A DNA stretch of 64,000 bases from UBA7239 sp964509075 (GTDB lineage: Bacteria > Pseudomonadota > Gammaproteobacteria > Pseudomonadales > UBA7239), in contig CAZDWC010000003.1 of the NCBI GenBank assembly GCA_964509075.1, forward strand, positions 248,001-312,000. The letters run 5' to 3'. Shown here piece after piece: positions 34,052-43,738 of this stretch. The notes beneath the pieces are model-generated. The model saw nothing but the letters and a program-made list of their open reading frames with translations, did no database searches and was not told where the DNA came from. A program made the translations under genes and the position numbers. Position 1 is the stretch's first letter; each line of letters starts with the position of its first letter.

Positions 34052-34704
34052 CGCCAATCCTTGCCTGTCATGACAAAGCGGTGGCGTGCGCCCTCGACAG
34101 CGGCATCCTGGCTGTCATAACCGGCATCACCGCCGTAGAGTGCACAGGCGCCGCCTTCGATCATCACAATGCGTGGCACAAAATGAAAGGGTGTTTGTGC
34201 ACGTGCAGCGAGTAGCGCGTTTGCGCAGTCGTTGTGCTGTGCAAGCCATGCCAGGCTTACACAGGTGGGAGGCATCAGTTGCAGTTCGCCGGCTTGTTGG
34301 CGTTGCAACGCTGTGGCAGGTGTGGCCCACAGGTGAGTATCAATTTCCATGCCGTCTACCTGCACTGCACCCGTGGGCGCTGCGGCAATGAAAAACCATG
34401 TGTCGTAACGTTTAGGGGCTTCAACCGGCGCCGTCCAGCGTGAAAAAAACAATAGCTCATCATCTTGCAGTTGGAGGCCAGCTTCTTCCATTGTTTCGCG
34501 CACGGCACTGGCCCGCGCGGCGCGCAAGACGTCGCCGTCATGCTGCTGCAGTTCTTCCTCTTCCACTTTGCCGCCGGGAAATACCCAGCTGCCGGCAATG
34601 AAGTCGGCATTGGCTGAGCGCTGCAGCATCAGGGTTTCCAGGCCGTTGTCGCCGTCGCGTAGCAGGATGACGGTTGCCGCAGGAAACAATGGTTTTTCAT
34701 TCAT
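34024..34704 (-). CDS. NUDIX hydrolase
   Basis: A 226-residue NUDIX enzyme starting MNEKPLFPAATVILLRDG. The Nudix box is visible as GGKVEEEE followed by RETMEEAGLQL, with a longer than usual insertion between its parts, as in NUDT7/NUDT19-type hydrolases of CoA derivatives; the substrate is not known. ATG 34704 overlaps the addA-like stop as ATGA, making it the third gene of that operon; the open frame to 34776 lies inside the upstream gene. Confidence 0.82.
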   Translation of the reverse strand: MNEKPLFPAATVILLRDGDNGLETLMLQRSANADFIAGSWVFPGGKVEEEELQQHDGDVLRAARASAVRETMEEAGLQLQDDELLFFSRWTAPVEAPKRYDTWFFIAAAPTGAVQVDGMEIDTHLWATPATALQRQQAGELQLMPPTCVSLAWLAQHNDCANALLAARAQTPFHFVPRIVMIEGGACALYGGDAGYDSQDAAVEGARHRFVMTGKDWRYECMLRSG

Positions 34705-37700
34705 AAGCTTATCCAGCCGCCGGTCAGAGGAAAATACAGTGCGCATTGAACCGGGATTGCATCCAGCTGCAGGCAAAGGTTTTGATAGCGCTGCAGCTGT
34801 TCGCGATACTGTTCCAGTTGATCTCGCAGGAATGTGTCAGTGGATTCGCCTGGCTGAGGCTCTGCCGATTTGTAGTCGATAATCCAGCGCACGCCATTGT
34901 CAATGAAGCAGCGGTCGATGATGTGCGTCTGCTGGCCATCGGCAAGCGCCCATTCACAGTGCGCACCCTGATGTTGCTGATCGAGTATCCATAAACCTCT
35001 GGGATCTTTCAGGGTGTTCTGCAGTGCTGCGGCAAGGCGAGCGCTTTGTGTTGCTGCCTGCACGGGCAGAAGACCTTCGCTCTGCAGTTGTTGCTGCCAG
35101 CGGCCCTGCAGGGATTCAATGCGTTTGTCCGGCCAGGCCACAACGCCATCTTCGCCGATACAGCGCAGCAGGCGATGCAACAGGATGCCGCTCACTTGTG
35201 CGGCGCGTTGTTCTTCTGTGACAACAGCAGGCTGGTTGCCCGGATCATTGTGATTGGCGTATTCATGGCCGCGCCATGGGTGCAGCAGTGTCTCGGTGCC
35301 TGTGATCGGTAGTGAAAATGTTGCAGGCAAACGCTGTAAATACGTGAGCACGATATCGGCGCTTTCCGTATCGGCTGTTTCCGTGTCGTTATCATCGTTT
35401 GTTGTACTGGCGCACACGGTCCATGATGTTGCCGCGTTGCTGAAGGCAGGCCAGATGGCGGCGAGCATGGTATTGGCTGGAGGTTTGTATTCGTCGCCGT
35501 CATTATTTGGCGGCGACACTGAAGCAAGCAGATGCAAATGTTTTATAGCGCGTGTACAAGCGACATAGAGCACGCGCAATGTTTCATGCTGTTCTTTCAG
35601 CTTTTTCAGTTTGCCGAGGTAATCATAGAGTGTGCCTGATTTGTCCCGGCCTGCTTCGGGCAGGATGTCGAGCAACAAGTTGACCTGGTCATGTCCGGTG
35701 TTGGTGTTTGTTGAATCAAGCTCGCTGAGGTATTCGTGCCACAGCAGCAGGGGCGTATCATTGCCGCGAGAGTGTTTGCCCAACTGCGGCAGCAGCACAT
35801 GATCGAATTGCAGGCCTTTTGATTTGTGCATGGTCATGATCTGCACCGGATTGCCAGAGCTGGCAGGTGCATTGGCGTAGAGTTTATCCAGTGCACGTTC
35901 GAACTGCGGCATGTCTGTAATTGTTCCGCCGCGTTCATGTTTTTCCAGCAGATCGAGAAAATGCAGGCATTGTTCGTGTTCATTGGCCGAGCGCAGTGTC
36001 AACAAGCCACCCAGCGCCTGCCAGCATCCCTGTACGTGGGTACGCAGGGATTTGCGATGTGTCTGTGCCATGCAGAGCTGTAGTGTCGGCATGGCGCGTT
36101 GCAGGATTTTCTGGCTGTCGGCGCTCAGGTTTTTCACTGTTTGCCACTGTGCAAGGCTTTGCCACAGCGTCTGTGCCTGTTGTTTGCGGTGTTGCGCCAG
36201 TGCCAACAGATCGGCGTTGCACAATCCCAGCCATGGTGTACGCAGCACGGCCATCCATGCCATTTCATCGGCAGGTGAGAGCAGGGCGCGCGTCAGGCTA
36301 AGCAGATCCAGAACGGGCATTTGTCCGGCGAGGGGTTCGATGTCTGTTGCTTGCCAATCGATTCCGTGTGCGCGCAGCACCGGCAAAATAGACTGCAAAG
36401 GCGTGCGTGAACGCACGAGCACGGCAATGCTGTCGTCTGGATGTTGTGCGCGTATGGATGCAATCAGCTCGGCTATTTTTTCTGCCTGCGCACTACCGTC
36501 ATCGCCGACAAAGCCGTGGCAGTAAACGGCTTCATCTTCCAGTGCGGGCTTGAAAGCGGTGGCTTCGCAGTAACGCGTGGCACCCGTGTTGAAATCTTCC
36601 TGTGATGGAAAAGCTGCTGCAAAGCTGTCGTTTACCCACTGCACGATCTTGTGTTGCGAGCGAAAATTTACCGACAACTGCACATCATGGAGTGCAATAT
36701 TGCCGATGCCTTGCTGGCGGGCTTTCATGAATAAACCGACATTGGCTTCGCGAAAGCCATAGCAGGATTGCATGGCATCGCCTACTAAAAAGAGTGTGCG
36801 TCCATCATCGGGTTGCCAGCCCCGTGTCAATTTGCTCAGCAGATCGTATTGTGGTTTGGCGGTATCCTGGAATTCGTCTACCAGAATATGCTGGATGCGG
36901 TAATCGAGACGCAGCGCGAGATCGGTGGGGGCTTCATCGTCGCCCAGCGCCTGCAAGGCAGCCAACGTGATTTCCGTGAAATCGGATTGCTGGTTGGTGG
37001 CAAACAGGAGCTTGAGTTCCGCCACGGCACGCATCATCACAGCAGTAGCGTGTTGCAGTGCCAGCCAGCGCTTGTCGTCATACTCTGCATCAGGTAGCTG
37101 GCGAATAACTGCCAGTTGTTGTCGCAATGCATCATGCTCCGACAAGGTTTCCACCAGTGCGATAAAACCAGCCTTTTTTTCCTGTGCAACAGGGCTGGTC
37201 TTGTCGGTAGGAAAACCCAGTTTGGCGTTAATCCCGCCGGATTTCCGCCATTCGTTTTTTTCCGTCAACAACAGCTGGGCGATGGCCTGCCATTGTGGCA
37301 AGGATGCCGTCGTGCAGGCGGGGAGCTCGGTTATGTCTGTCAATGCATGGATGAAATGCCCAGGTTTGTCGCGCATATTGTCTGCGGCAAATCGGGCAAA
37401 GGCGGGCAGTGTCTTGGTGTATGGCCGCAGCTGTTCATGCGCCTTTTGCAGTGTGGGTAGAATCAAGAGCTCGATATTGTGTTCGAGAGCATCGCGTTCG
37501 CCATGTGCAGCCAGCAGATGCGGCAGCCATTGTTCACGCTTCTGCAGCAGTTCCGCGATCAGTTTTTCGGCTTGTGCAAAATTGTTATCCAGATGCAACA
37601 GAAAATCCGAGAGAGCCGGCCGCAAGTTGGCATCGGTTTCCAGTTGTGCCAGTGTGTTGCGTGCGGCTTGTTGGTACAGAATATCTGCATTGTCCAGTGT

Positions 37701-38120
37701 GCCGGGCAGTACACCCAGCCCGCTTTCAAACGGCAGGTGTTGGGCCAGTTTGCGGCACAGGCTGTCGATAGTCATGACCTGCAGGCGATTGGTATTCTGC
37801 AGCAGCTGCCATTGGCGTTGCGTCATGTTGGAGATGGCGCCTTGCGCCAGATGCCAGCTTTCGCGCGCAGCACTCTCTTCCGGCTCCGGATCGAGACCGC
37901 GTTCCAGTGCCTGCACGATACGTGTGCGCATCTCCTCCGCCGCCTTGCGTGTGAAAGTAATGCAGAGAACCGCTTCCGGTTGTTCGCAGATTGCCAGCAG
38001 CTTCAGGAAACGTCGCGTCAGTAATTCCGTCTTGCCGGAGCCGGCTGGCGCGGTGACGACAAATGATTGTGTAACGTCCAGCGCCTGTTCCCGGATGTGT
38101 GCATCGGCTACGGCAGTCAT
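34701..38120 (-). CDS. addA: AddA-like UvrD-type helicase/nuclease
   Basis: A 1139-residue protein with Walker A APAGSGKTELLTRRFLKLL, helicase motifs ILVDEFQDTAKPQYDLL and GDAMQSCYGFREAN, VQIMTMHKSKGLQFDHVLLP, and a C-terminal PD-(D/E)XK nuclease (HIIDRCFIDNGVRWIIDYKSAEP). It should act with the overlapping addB-like product as an ATP-dependent exonuclease/helicase in double-strand-break repair. ATGA overlaps link it to both neighbours. Assigned as addA by domain order and context; RecBCD is not in the window. Confidence 0.87.
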   Translation of the reverse strand: MTAVADAHIREQALDVTQSFVVTAPAGSGKTELLTRRFLKLLAICEQPEAVLCITFTRKAAEEMRTRIVQALERGLDPEPEESAARESWHLAQGAISNMTQRQWQLLQNTNRLQVMTIDSLCRKLAQHLPFESGLGVLPGTLDNADILYQQAARNTLAQLETDANLRPALSDFLLHLDNNFAQAEKLIAELLQKREQWLPHLLAAHGERDALEHNIELLILPTLQKAHEQLRPYTKTLPAFARFAADNMRDKPGHFIHALTDITELPACTTASLPQWQAIAQLLLTEKNEWRKSGGINAKLGFPTDKTSPVAQEKKAGFIALVETLSEHDALRQQLAVIRQLPDAEYDDKRWLALQHATAVMMRAVAELKLLFATNQQSDFTEITLAALQALGDDEAPTDLALRLDYRIQHILVDEFQDTAKPQYDLLSKLTRGWQPDDGRTLFLVGDAMQSCYGFREANVGLFMKARQQGIGNIALHDVQLSVNFRSQHKIVQWVNDSFAAAFPSQEDFNTGATRYCEATAFKPALEDEAVYCHGFVGDDGSAQAEKIAELIASIRAQHPDDSIAVLVRSRTPLQSILPVLRAHGIDWQATDIEPLAGQMPVLDLLSLTRALLSPADEMAWMAVLRTPWLGLCNADLLALAQHRKQQAQTLWQSLAQWQTVKNLSADSQKILQRAMPTLQLCMAQTHRKSLRTHVQGCWQALGGLLTLRSANEHEQCLHFLDLLEKHERGGTITDMPQFERALDKLYANAPASSGNPVQIMTMHKSKGLQFDHVLLPQLGKHSRGNDTPLLLWHEYLSELDSTNTNTGHDQVNLLLDILPEAGRDKSGTLYDYLGKLKKLKEQHETLRVLYVACTRAIKHLHLLASVSPPNNDGDEYKPPANTMLAAIWPAFSNAATSWTVCASTTNDDNDTETADTESADIVLTYLQRLPATFSLPITGTETLLHPWRGHEYANHNDPGNQPAVVTEEQRAAQVSGILLHRLLRCIGEDGVVAWPDKRIESLQGRWQQQLQSEGLLPVQAATQSARLAAALQNTLKDPRGLWILDQQHQGAHCEWALADGQQTHIIDRCFIDNGVRWIIDYKSAEPQPGESTDTFLRDQLEQYREQLQRYQNLCLQLDAIPVQCALYFPLTGGWISL

Positions 38121-40801
38121 GCAGCATCGTCTCCTTCGCCGTCATCCAGCCACAACTCTGCTGCTTCCGGTATGCGATTCAATGCCTGCCAGCTGCGTTC
38201 GGGAGATCCGCCCAGGGTGACCGGCGTGATGCCTTGCATGAAATGGTCAGCGACAGTTTCCAGAGCACGTCGCCAGCGTTGTAACTGTTGTTGCCATTGC
38301 GCTTCTGATTGCTGCCAATCCGTTTTCGAGGTGCTGAGCCCTGGAATATCGCTGCTGGTGCCCAGTGAAGTCCATGCGGCTTTTTTGGTATGTATCTGTG
38401 CCCAGGCGATGCCGCAACTGTCGGGGTAAAACGCGGCATACAGCGGCAACTGCGGTTCAAGTGGCGCTTCTTCAGCGCTGTCGGTTGCCCAGTCTGTGCG
38501 TTTTAACAGCGTGGCGCCGGTTTTGTAATCAATCAGCAAGTGTTTGCCGTTGGTGAGTTTGTCGATGCGGTCTATGCGCAATTGCAAGGGCAACCCGGCG
38601 AGTTGCAGCGGCAGCTTTTCTTCAATCCCAGCCACGACAAAATCCTCGCGCCTGCGTTCCTCTTCCAGCCATTGTTCCAGTAGTCGCAGCAGGCGTTGCT
38701 TTTCAATGTAGAGCGCGTGTTGCAGATCAGGTTTCTGTCTGATCAGTTTTTCGATGTGGGTGTTTGCCTGTTGATCCAGTTTTTGTTGTTGTGTGTCGCC
38801 GCCCATGTTGCGCAGCGCTTGAAGGTTTTTTACATCGTGCCAGAAATCTTCCAGTACCGCGTGCAGCAGGTTGCCGCGTTCCATGGCGCTGATGCCGCTC
38901 ACCGGTTCCTTTGCCGTATCGACGCCGAGGCGATAGCGGGCGAAGGCATTGAACGGGTTGATGATCTGCATTTTCAGAATGCCGAAACCACCGGCAACCT
39001 GCTCATCGCTGCTGACAGGTGGCGCACCGTCAATCGCCAGGCGTTCCAGTGTTTCCGGTGTCAATGTGCATACAGGAACTGTGTGCTCGGTTGTCGGCAG
39101 ATGTGACCACAGTTCACTCAGTTGTTGTTCGCAATCGCCAGCATGTTTTGCATAGGAACAGACCAGTTGCTGTGTGCACTGCGCAAAATGTTCGGACAAG
39201 TGTCTGGCATAAAGCCATTCACGTTCGCCGCTGGCGTGTGGCATGTTGTGCTGGCGTTGCAGCCACAACGGCAGCAGTGGATCGGGAGACGGGGCGGGCG
39301 GCCAGGCATTGCGGTGCATGCCGCTGATCCACAGATGCGTGAAATGCAAACCGCTGGCTTCAAGCACGCCGAGCACCTGAATCGGTGAAGGTGCAGACTG
39401 CGCCTGAAAGTTGTGTGCCTGTACTGCTTCACGCAGCCACTGCAATGCCGTGTCCAACGAGCAGTTGCCGATGACAATATCCAGGCTGGACAGTTGTTGC
39501 AGGCAGCGTTGCCAGTGTTCAACCTGCTGGTATTCCAGACTGTTGAGACGACGCGTTCCCGGCCAGCCCAGTGCGTGCAAGCTGTTGCTGAAGACAAGAC
39601 TCCACTGTGAAGGCAGCTTGTTGTCTTTCAGGTTGAGGATTTGCGGGTTGATACCTTGCAGGCGTGCATGCAGTGCTGCTGTCTGCGTGTGGGGCGACAA
39701 CCGATGCAAGGCATAATGTGAGTCCAGTGTGAAACGTTGCACCTCGCGCCAACAGTGTTCCGTCTGCGCGCGCTCGTGCATGTCTGCGGGCCAGTCTCCC
39801 CAGAACGGGCTGTGCAGGATTTGCAGCAAGTTTTGCAGTGGCCATTGCCGGTGCAGCAGTGCCAGCAATGACATTGCCGCCAGAATAACGGGGGTGTCAG
39901 CCAGTGACGTGCCGGCAGAAAAGTTGATCGGTGCCACGGCCGCTTCCTGTTGCGGCAATGCATGTTGCGGGTCCAGTACTTGCAACAACAGGCGTTCAAT
40001 TTGCGGGCGGCGACTGGACAGATCCGGTACTACCAATCCTATCTGTACGGCGTTTTTGTCGTCGGCAGTCTGGAGAATGTTTTTTGCCCAAAATGCAAAC
40101 GCGGTAATTTCACTGTCACTGTCAGCCAGTGTTGTCTGTTGTTGCTGCCTTGCATGGCCAGTGATCGGGTTGATGTTTGCAATCCGGTGTGTGGCACTTT
40201 GCAAAAGAGCCAGGTAGGCGGGTGGCATATCTTCGAAGCCGCACAGCGTGATGCTGTTTTCATGTGGCAGTAAACTTTCGCTGTATGCCTGTTGTAGTTC
40301 CGCTGAAAGATGACTGGCGCTGGTGAAATTTTGCGTGCGGCAGCGTTTCTGAAAGTTTTGTGACCAGCGCTTGAGTGCGGCGGCGGAAGGTATTTCCTCG
40401 CCGACTTTTATGTCTGTCAAACGCTGCAACGGAATTTGCCAGCGCTGCAGCAAGCGATAACTGCTCGCAGCCTGTTTTGCCAGTGAGGTAGTGGGAAGCA
40501 GAAATCCCTGTAGATTTTGGTCATGGCTGATGATGTCTTGCCATAACGCCTGTTCCTGCAAGGGCGTGAGACAGGCAGTAGCGCGTGTCAGACCGCGATC
40601 CTGCAGGGCTTGCCATTGTGTGTACAGCCAATCGTCGATGGCATACAAGCGCGGCACTGGCCATATCGTATTGGCAGATGATTTTTTTTCATCGTATGCG
40701 GCGCGAATGTGCATGGCCATGCGCCGGTTGGGTGTCAGCACCAGTGTCTGTTCCTGCAGCAGTTGTTGCAGCGTGCTGTCGATATGGAAAAAAACGGTCA
40801 T
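38117..40801 (-). CDS. AddB-like PD-(D/E)XK nuclease family protein
   Basis: An 894-residue protein matching the 'probable DNA repair protein' family that pairs with AddA-like helicases in Gammaproteobacteria. The N-terminus (TLVLTPNRRMAMHIRAAYDE) is an inactivated helicase-like start and the C-terminal nuclease has LQLRIDRIDKLTNGKHLLIDYKTG. I see no C-terminal cysteine cluster of the kind that holds the Fe-S site in Bacillus AddB. It is the first gene of the repair operon, with murI 23 bases upstream on the same strand. Confidence 0.82.
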   Translation of the reverse strand: MTVFFHIDSTLQQLLQEQTLVLTPNRRMAMHIRAAYDEKKSSANTIWPVPRLYAIDDWLYTQWQALQDRGLTRATACLTPLQEQALWQDIISHDQNLQGFLLPTTSLAKQAASSYRLLQRWQIPLQRLTDIKVGEEIPSAAALKRWSQNFQKRCRTQNFTSASHLSAELQQAYSESLLPHENSITLCGFEDMPPAYLALLQSATHRIANINPITGHARQQQQTTLADSDSEITAFAFWAKNILQTADDKNAVQIGLVVPDLSSRRPQIERLLLQVLDPQHALPQQEAAVAPINFSAGTSLADTPVILAAMSLLALLHRQWPLQNLLQILHSPFWGDWPADMHERAQTEHCWREVQRFTLDSHYALHRLSPHTQTAALHARLQGINPQILNLKDNKLPSQWSLVFSNSLHALGWPGTRRLNSLEYQQVEHWQRCLQQLSSLDIVIGNCSLDTALQWLREAVQAHNFQAQSAPSPIQVLGVLEASGLHFTHLWISGMHRNAWPPAPSPDPLLPLWLQRQHNMPHASGEREWLYARHLSEHFAQCTQQLVCSYAKHAGDCEQQLSELWSHLPTTEHTVPVCTLTPETLERLAIDGAPPVSSDEQVAGGFGILKMQIINPFNAFARYRLGVDTAKEPVSGISAMERGNLLHAVLEDFWHDVKNLQALRNMGGDTQQQKLDQQANTHIEKLIRQKPDLQHALYIEKQRLLRLLEQWLEEERRREDFVVAGIEEKLPLQLAGLPLQLRIDRIDKLTNGKHLLIDYKTGATLLKRTDWATDSAEEAPLEPQLPLYAAFYPDSCGIAWAQIHTKKAAWTSLGTSSDIPGLSTSKTDWQQSEAQWQQQLQRWRRALETVADHFMQGITPVTLGGSPERSWQALNRIPEAAELWLDDGEGDDAA

Positions 40802-40824
40802 TCCCTGCAGGTCCGGTTGTCGGT

Positions 40825-41652
40825 CTAGAGGCCGGTCAAGGGCAGTTCCAGTGCGCGGATGTCGCGCAAACCGAAATAGGCCAGTGCGCGTGCCAACTGC
40901 TGCACGCTGTTATCGACACGCGTGAACAGTGCAATCGGTGCGCTGCCTGCGGTGTTGCTGGTATTTTCCTGTTGTTCCAGACACCAGTTGACCCTGCGGG
41001 CAATGGCGTCGCCGGAATCCACCCAGTGTTTGATTTCCGGCAATTGTTCGCGCAGTGATTCACCGAGCAGTGGAAAATGCGTGCAGGCGAGTACGACGGT
41101 ATCGAGTTGGTGATTGGCGATGGCATCGCGTAATGGAGTAAGTATCTGGTGCAGGCGCGCCTGGTCGACAAAACCGGTGCGTAGTTGTTCTTCTGCCATC
41201 CATACCAGTTCACTGCTGCCGACGCGCACGATGTCGCAATCGGCAGCAAATTCATTGATTAATTGCTGAGTGTAGGGGCGCGAAATGGTGGCCGGTGTGG
41301 CAAGCAGGCCCATGCATCGCGATTGCGTCAGTTGTGCGGCAGGTTTGATGGCGGGTACCACGCCCACCACCGGGCAGCGCATTTGCTTGCGCGCAGCCTC
41401 CAGTGCCACGGTGCTGGCTGTGTTGCAGGCGAGTACGGCGATATCCGGCTGATACTGGTTTTGCACAGCGGCCAGCACATGACAGACACGGTCGACCAGT
41501 TCATCGTCTTTCTTGATGCCGTAGGGGAAAAAGGCATTGTCCGAGCAGAACAGCCATTGGTGCTGGCCGGCTGCCAGGGTGGCATTGGCTTGCAATGCCC
41601 GCAGGATGGTCAGTCCACCGACGCCGGAATCAAAAATCAGGATGCGGGCCAT
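40825..41652 (-). CDS. murI: glutamate racemase
   Basis: Supplies D-glutamate for peptidoglycan. The two catalytic cysteines are in LACNTASTVALEA and VVLACTHFPLLGESL, with the DSGVGGLTILRAL N-terminus. ATG 41652 is preferred because MARILIFDSGVGG aligns with family starts; an in-frame ATG at 41676 adds eight residues and neither has a strong ribosome site. It precedes the AddB-like gene on the same strand. Confidence 0.93.
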   Translation of the reverse strand: MARILIFDSGVGGLTILRALQANATLAAGQHQWLFCSDNAFFPYGIKKDDELVDRVCHVLAAVQNQYQPDIAVLACNTASTVALEAARKQMRCPVVGVVPAIKPAAQLTQSRCMGLLATPATISRPYTQQLINEFAADCDIVRVGSSELVWMAEEQLRTGFVDQARLHQILTPLRDAIANHQLDTVVLACTHFPLLGESLREQLPEIKHWVDSGDAIARRVNWCLEQQENTSNTAGSAPIALFTRVDNSVQQLARALAYFGLRDIRALELPLTGL

Positions 41653-41776
41653 TTGTGTGTAAACCAGAAAAGACATGATGAACGCATCATAACAGTTGCT
41701 GGTGCCGACAAGTCAGGCCCTTGGGTCTGACCCCACCTTCACATACAATGCCGCATCCTTTCCCTGAGGCGGCAAC

Positions 41777-42256
41777 ATGGCTTTTCCCAAGCTCGGCAAT
41801 CTGGCCCCGGCTTTTACCTTGCTCAATCAGGATGGCAAGTCGATTTCCCTCAAGGAATGCAAGGGCAAGCGCGTGGTGCTGTATTTCTATCCGCGCGCCA
41901 TGACGCCGGGCTGCACCGTGCAGGCCTGCGGCTTGCGCGATAGCCAGAAGGCACTGGCCAAGCTGGATGTGGTGGCGCTGGGTGTCAGCCCGGACCAGCC
42001 CAAATCCCTGCTCAAGTTCCGCGAGCGCGATGCGCTCAATTTCGATTTGCTGTCCGACCCGGATCATGCCGTTGCCGAGAAGTACGGTGTGTGGGGCTTG
42101 AAAAAATTCATGGGGCGCGAGTCGATGGGCATTTTGCGCACTACCTTCATCATCGGTCGCGACGGCAAGTTGCGTTTCATCATGGACAAGGTTGCCACCA
42201 AATCCCATCACGATGATGTGTTGAAATTATTGCAAGGCGAGCTGAAGGACATCTAG
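41777..42256 (+). CDS. bcp: thioredoxin-dependent peroxiredoxin (BCP/PrxQ)
   Basis: A 159-residue atypical 2-Cys peroxiredoxin. The peroxidatic and resolving cysteines lie five apart in TPGCTVQACGLRDS, as in E. coli BCP, preceded by VVLYFYPRAM. It reduces peroxides with electrons from thioredoxin; trxB occurs about 10 kb away. Divergent from murI. Confidence 0.95.
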   Translation: MAFPKLGNLAPAFTLLNQDGKSISLKECKGKRVVLYFYPRAMTPGCTVQACGLRDSQKALAKLDVVALGVSPDQPKSLLKFRERDALNFDLLSDPDHAVAEKYGVWGLKKFMGRESMGILRTTFIIGRDGKLRFIMDKVATKSHHDDVLKLLQGELKDI

Positions 42257-42315
42257 TTCATCTGTTCCGTTTTTTTATTCACGGTTTCCATTCCATTGAG
42301 AAGTTGAGGTTAGTC

Positions 42316-42651
42316 ATGGGTTTTTTTATTTCCGACGCCGTTGCACAGACAGCATCACCCGCCGCCGGTCAGCAGAGCGGCATGTCCATGGTGCTGATGA
42401 TGGGCGGCATGTTCGTCTTCATGTATTTCCTGATTATTCGTCCTCAGCGCAAACGCCAGAAAGAACAGGAAGCCTTGATGAACAGCATCAACAAGGGCGA
42501 TGAAGTCGTGCTCACTTGCGGCATGCTCGGGCGCATTGTGCGTGTGGAAGGCGACTATCTGGTATTGAACACCGGAGACAATATCGAATTGAAATTCCAG
42601 CGTCAGGCTGTGCATGCCGTGCTGCCGAAAGGCACCATCAAGGCGATCTGA
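42316..42651 (+). CDS. yajC: preprotein translocase accessory subunit YajC
   Basis: A 111-residue protein with a short N-terminus, one membrane helix (MVLMMGGMFVFMYFLIIRPQRKRQKEQ) and a basic cytoplasmic part ending in the conserved GDEVVLTCGMLGRIV and EGDYLVLNTGDNIELKFQRQAV. The GAGG site favours ATG 42316 over the upstream in-frame start at 42304. It usually sits with secD-secF and tgt; here it stands without them, followed by a PLP enzyme seven bases on. Confidence 0.95.
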   Translation: MGFFISDAVAQTASPAAGQQSGMSMVLMMGGMFVFMYFLIIRPQRKRQKEQEALMNSINKGDEVVLTCGMLGRIVRVEGDYLVLNTGDNIELKFQRQAVHAVLPKGTIKAI

Positions 42652-42657
42652 TTGCGC

Positions 42658-43671
42658 ATGGCGGGCTGGCGTTATCCCGACAAACTGTCGCTGGCCTGTC
42701 TGCCGACACCCCTGCAGCCGCTGGACCGCCTGAGCGAGCGCCTCGGTACCGGGCAACGCATCTGGGTCAAGCGTGATGATCTCACCGGTTGCGCCATTTC
42801 CGGCAACAAGGTGCGCAAACTGGAGTTCCTGTTTGCCGATGCGCTGGCGCAGGGTGCTGACACCGTCATCACTTGTGGCGGTGTGCAATCCAATCATTGT
42901 CGCGCTACTGCCGTGCTCGGTGCGCAGCTCGGCCTAAAGGTGCATTTGATTTTGCGCGGTACGCAGGCGGATATACAAACGCTGTGCGGCAATGTGCTGA
43001 TCGACCGTTTGTGTGGTGCCGATATCGAGTTGCACGCGGCACCTTATTACAGCAAAAACTTCAAGACACTTTATCGCGATGCGCATGATCGTCTTGAACA
43101 GCAGGGGCAAAAACCTTACTGGATTACCACTGGTGGTTCCGATGCTGTCGGCGTGTGGGGTTATATCAATGCTTGCGAAGAGTTGCAGGCTGATTTTGCC
43201 AAGTATGGTATCCAGCAGCCGCATATTGTTTGTGCCAGTGGCTCAGGTGGCACGCAGGCTGGTCTTGTTGCAGGCAATGCCTTGCACGAGCTGGGTGCCA
43301 CGGTTTGGGGCATCAATGTCTGTGATGATGAAGATTATTTCCTGCGCAAGATCCGCGATGATCTCAAGGCCTGGAAGAAAAAATACACGTTGCCGTTTTC
43401 ATTGGCAGACTGGCCGCTGAATGTTATTGATGGCTATGTCGGTGCCGGTTACGGCAAAGCCAGTGATGAGTTGCTGGCGTTGATTGCCGATGTGGCGCGT
43501 ATGGAAGGGGTGATACTGGATCCTGTCTATACCGGCAAGGCTTTTTACGGCATGTTGAGTGAAATACAGCAGGGGCGTTTTGATGATGCCGATGATGTCG
43601 TGTTTGTGCACACGGGCGGCATTTTTGGTTTGCAGGCCTATGCAGATCAGTTTGATACAGTTCTGGCGTGA
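42658..43671 (+). CDS. PLP-dependent D-cysteine desulfhydrase/ACC deaminase family
   Basis: A 337-residue fold-type II PLP enzyme. The PLP-lysine is in GCAISGNKVRKLEFLFADA and the substrate region in TCGGVQSNHCRATAVL and SGSGGTQAGLVAG. The family includes D-cysteine desulfhydrase and 1-aminocyclopropane-1-carboxylate deaminase; the exact substrate is uncertain. The ATG at 42658 follows the yajC stop by six bases; an in-frame TTG at 42652 is less likely. A strong terminator follows. Confidence 0.87.
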   Translation: MAGWRYPDKLSLACLPTPLQPLDRLSERLGTGQRIWVKRDDLTGCAISGNKVRKLEFLFADALAQGADTVITCGGVQSNHCRATAVLGAQLGLKVHLILRGTQADIQTLCGNVLIDRLCGADIELHAAPYYSKNFKTLYRDAHDRLEQQGQKPYWITTGGSDAVGVWGYINACEELQADFAKYGIQQPHIVCASGSGGTQAGLVAGNALHELGATVWGINVCDDEDYFLRKIRDDLKAWKKKYTLPFSLADWPLNVIDGYVGAGYGKASDELLALIADVARMEGVILDPVYTGKAFYGMLSEIQQGRFDDADDVVFVHTGGIFGLQAYADQFDTVLA

Positions 43672-43691
43672 ATGCAGGCGCTGCAGTCGAT

Positions 43692-43726
43692 AATAAAAAA
43701 GCCCGGCAGTGCCGGGCTTTTTTATT
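43692..43726. terminator. bidirectional intrinsic terminator
   Basis: A 35-base perfect inverted repeat with 16-bp arms: an A-run, AGCCCGGC, the loop AGT, GCCGGGCT and a T-run. It sits between the convergent PLP-enzyme and PhoX-like genes and has the shape of a rho-independent terminator on both strands. Confidence 0.95.
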
Positions 43727-43738
43727 GGTTTGTCTGTA

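Noticed and set aside
36925..38220. 431-codon plus-strand frame over the AddA-like gene
   Set aside because: Antisense to the Walker A region of a conserved helicase; Ser/Cys-rich with no motif, so a mirror of the real frame.
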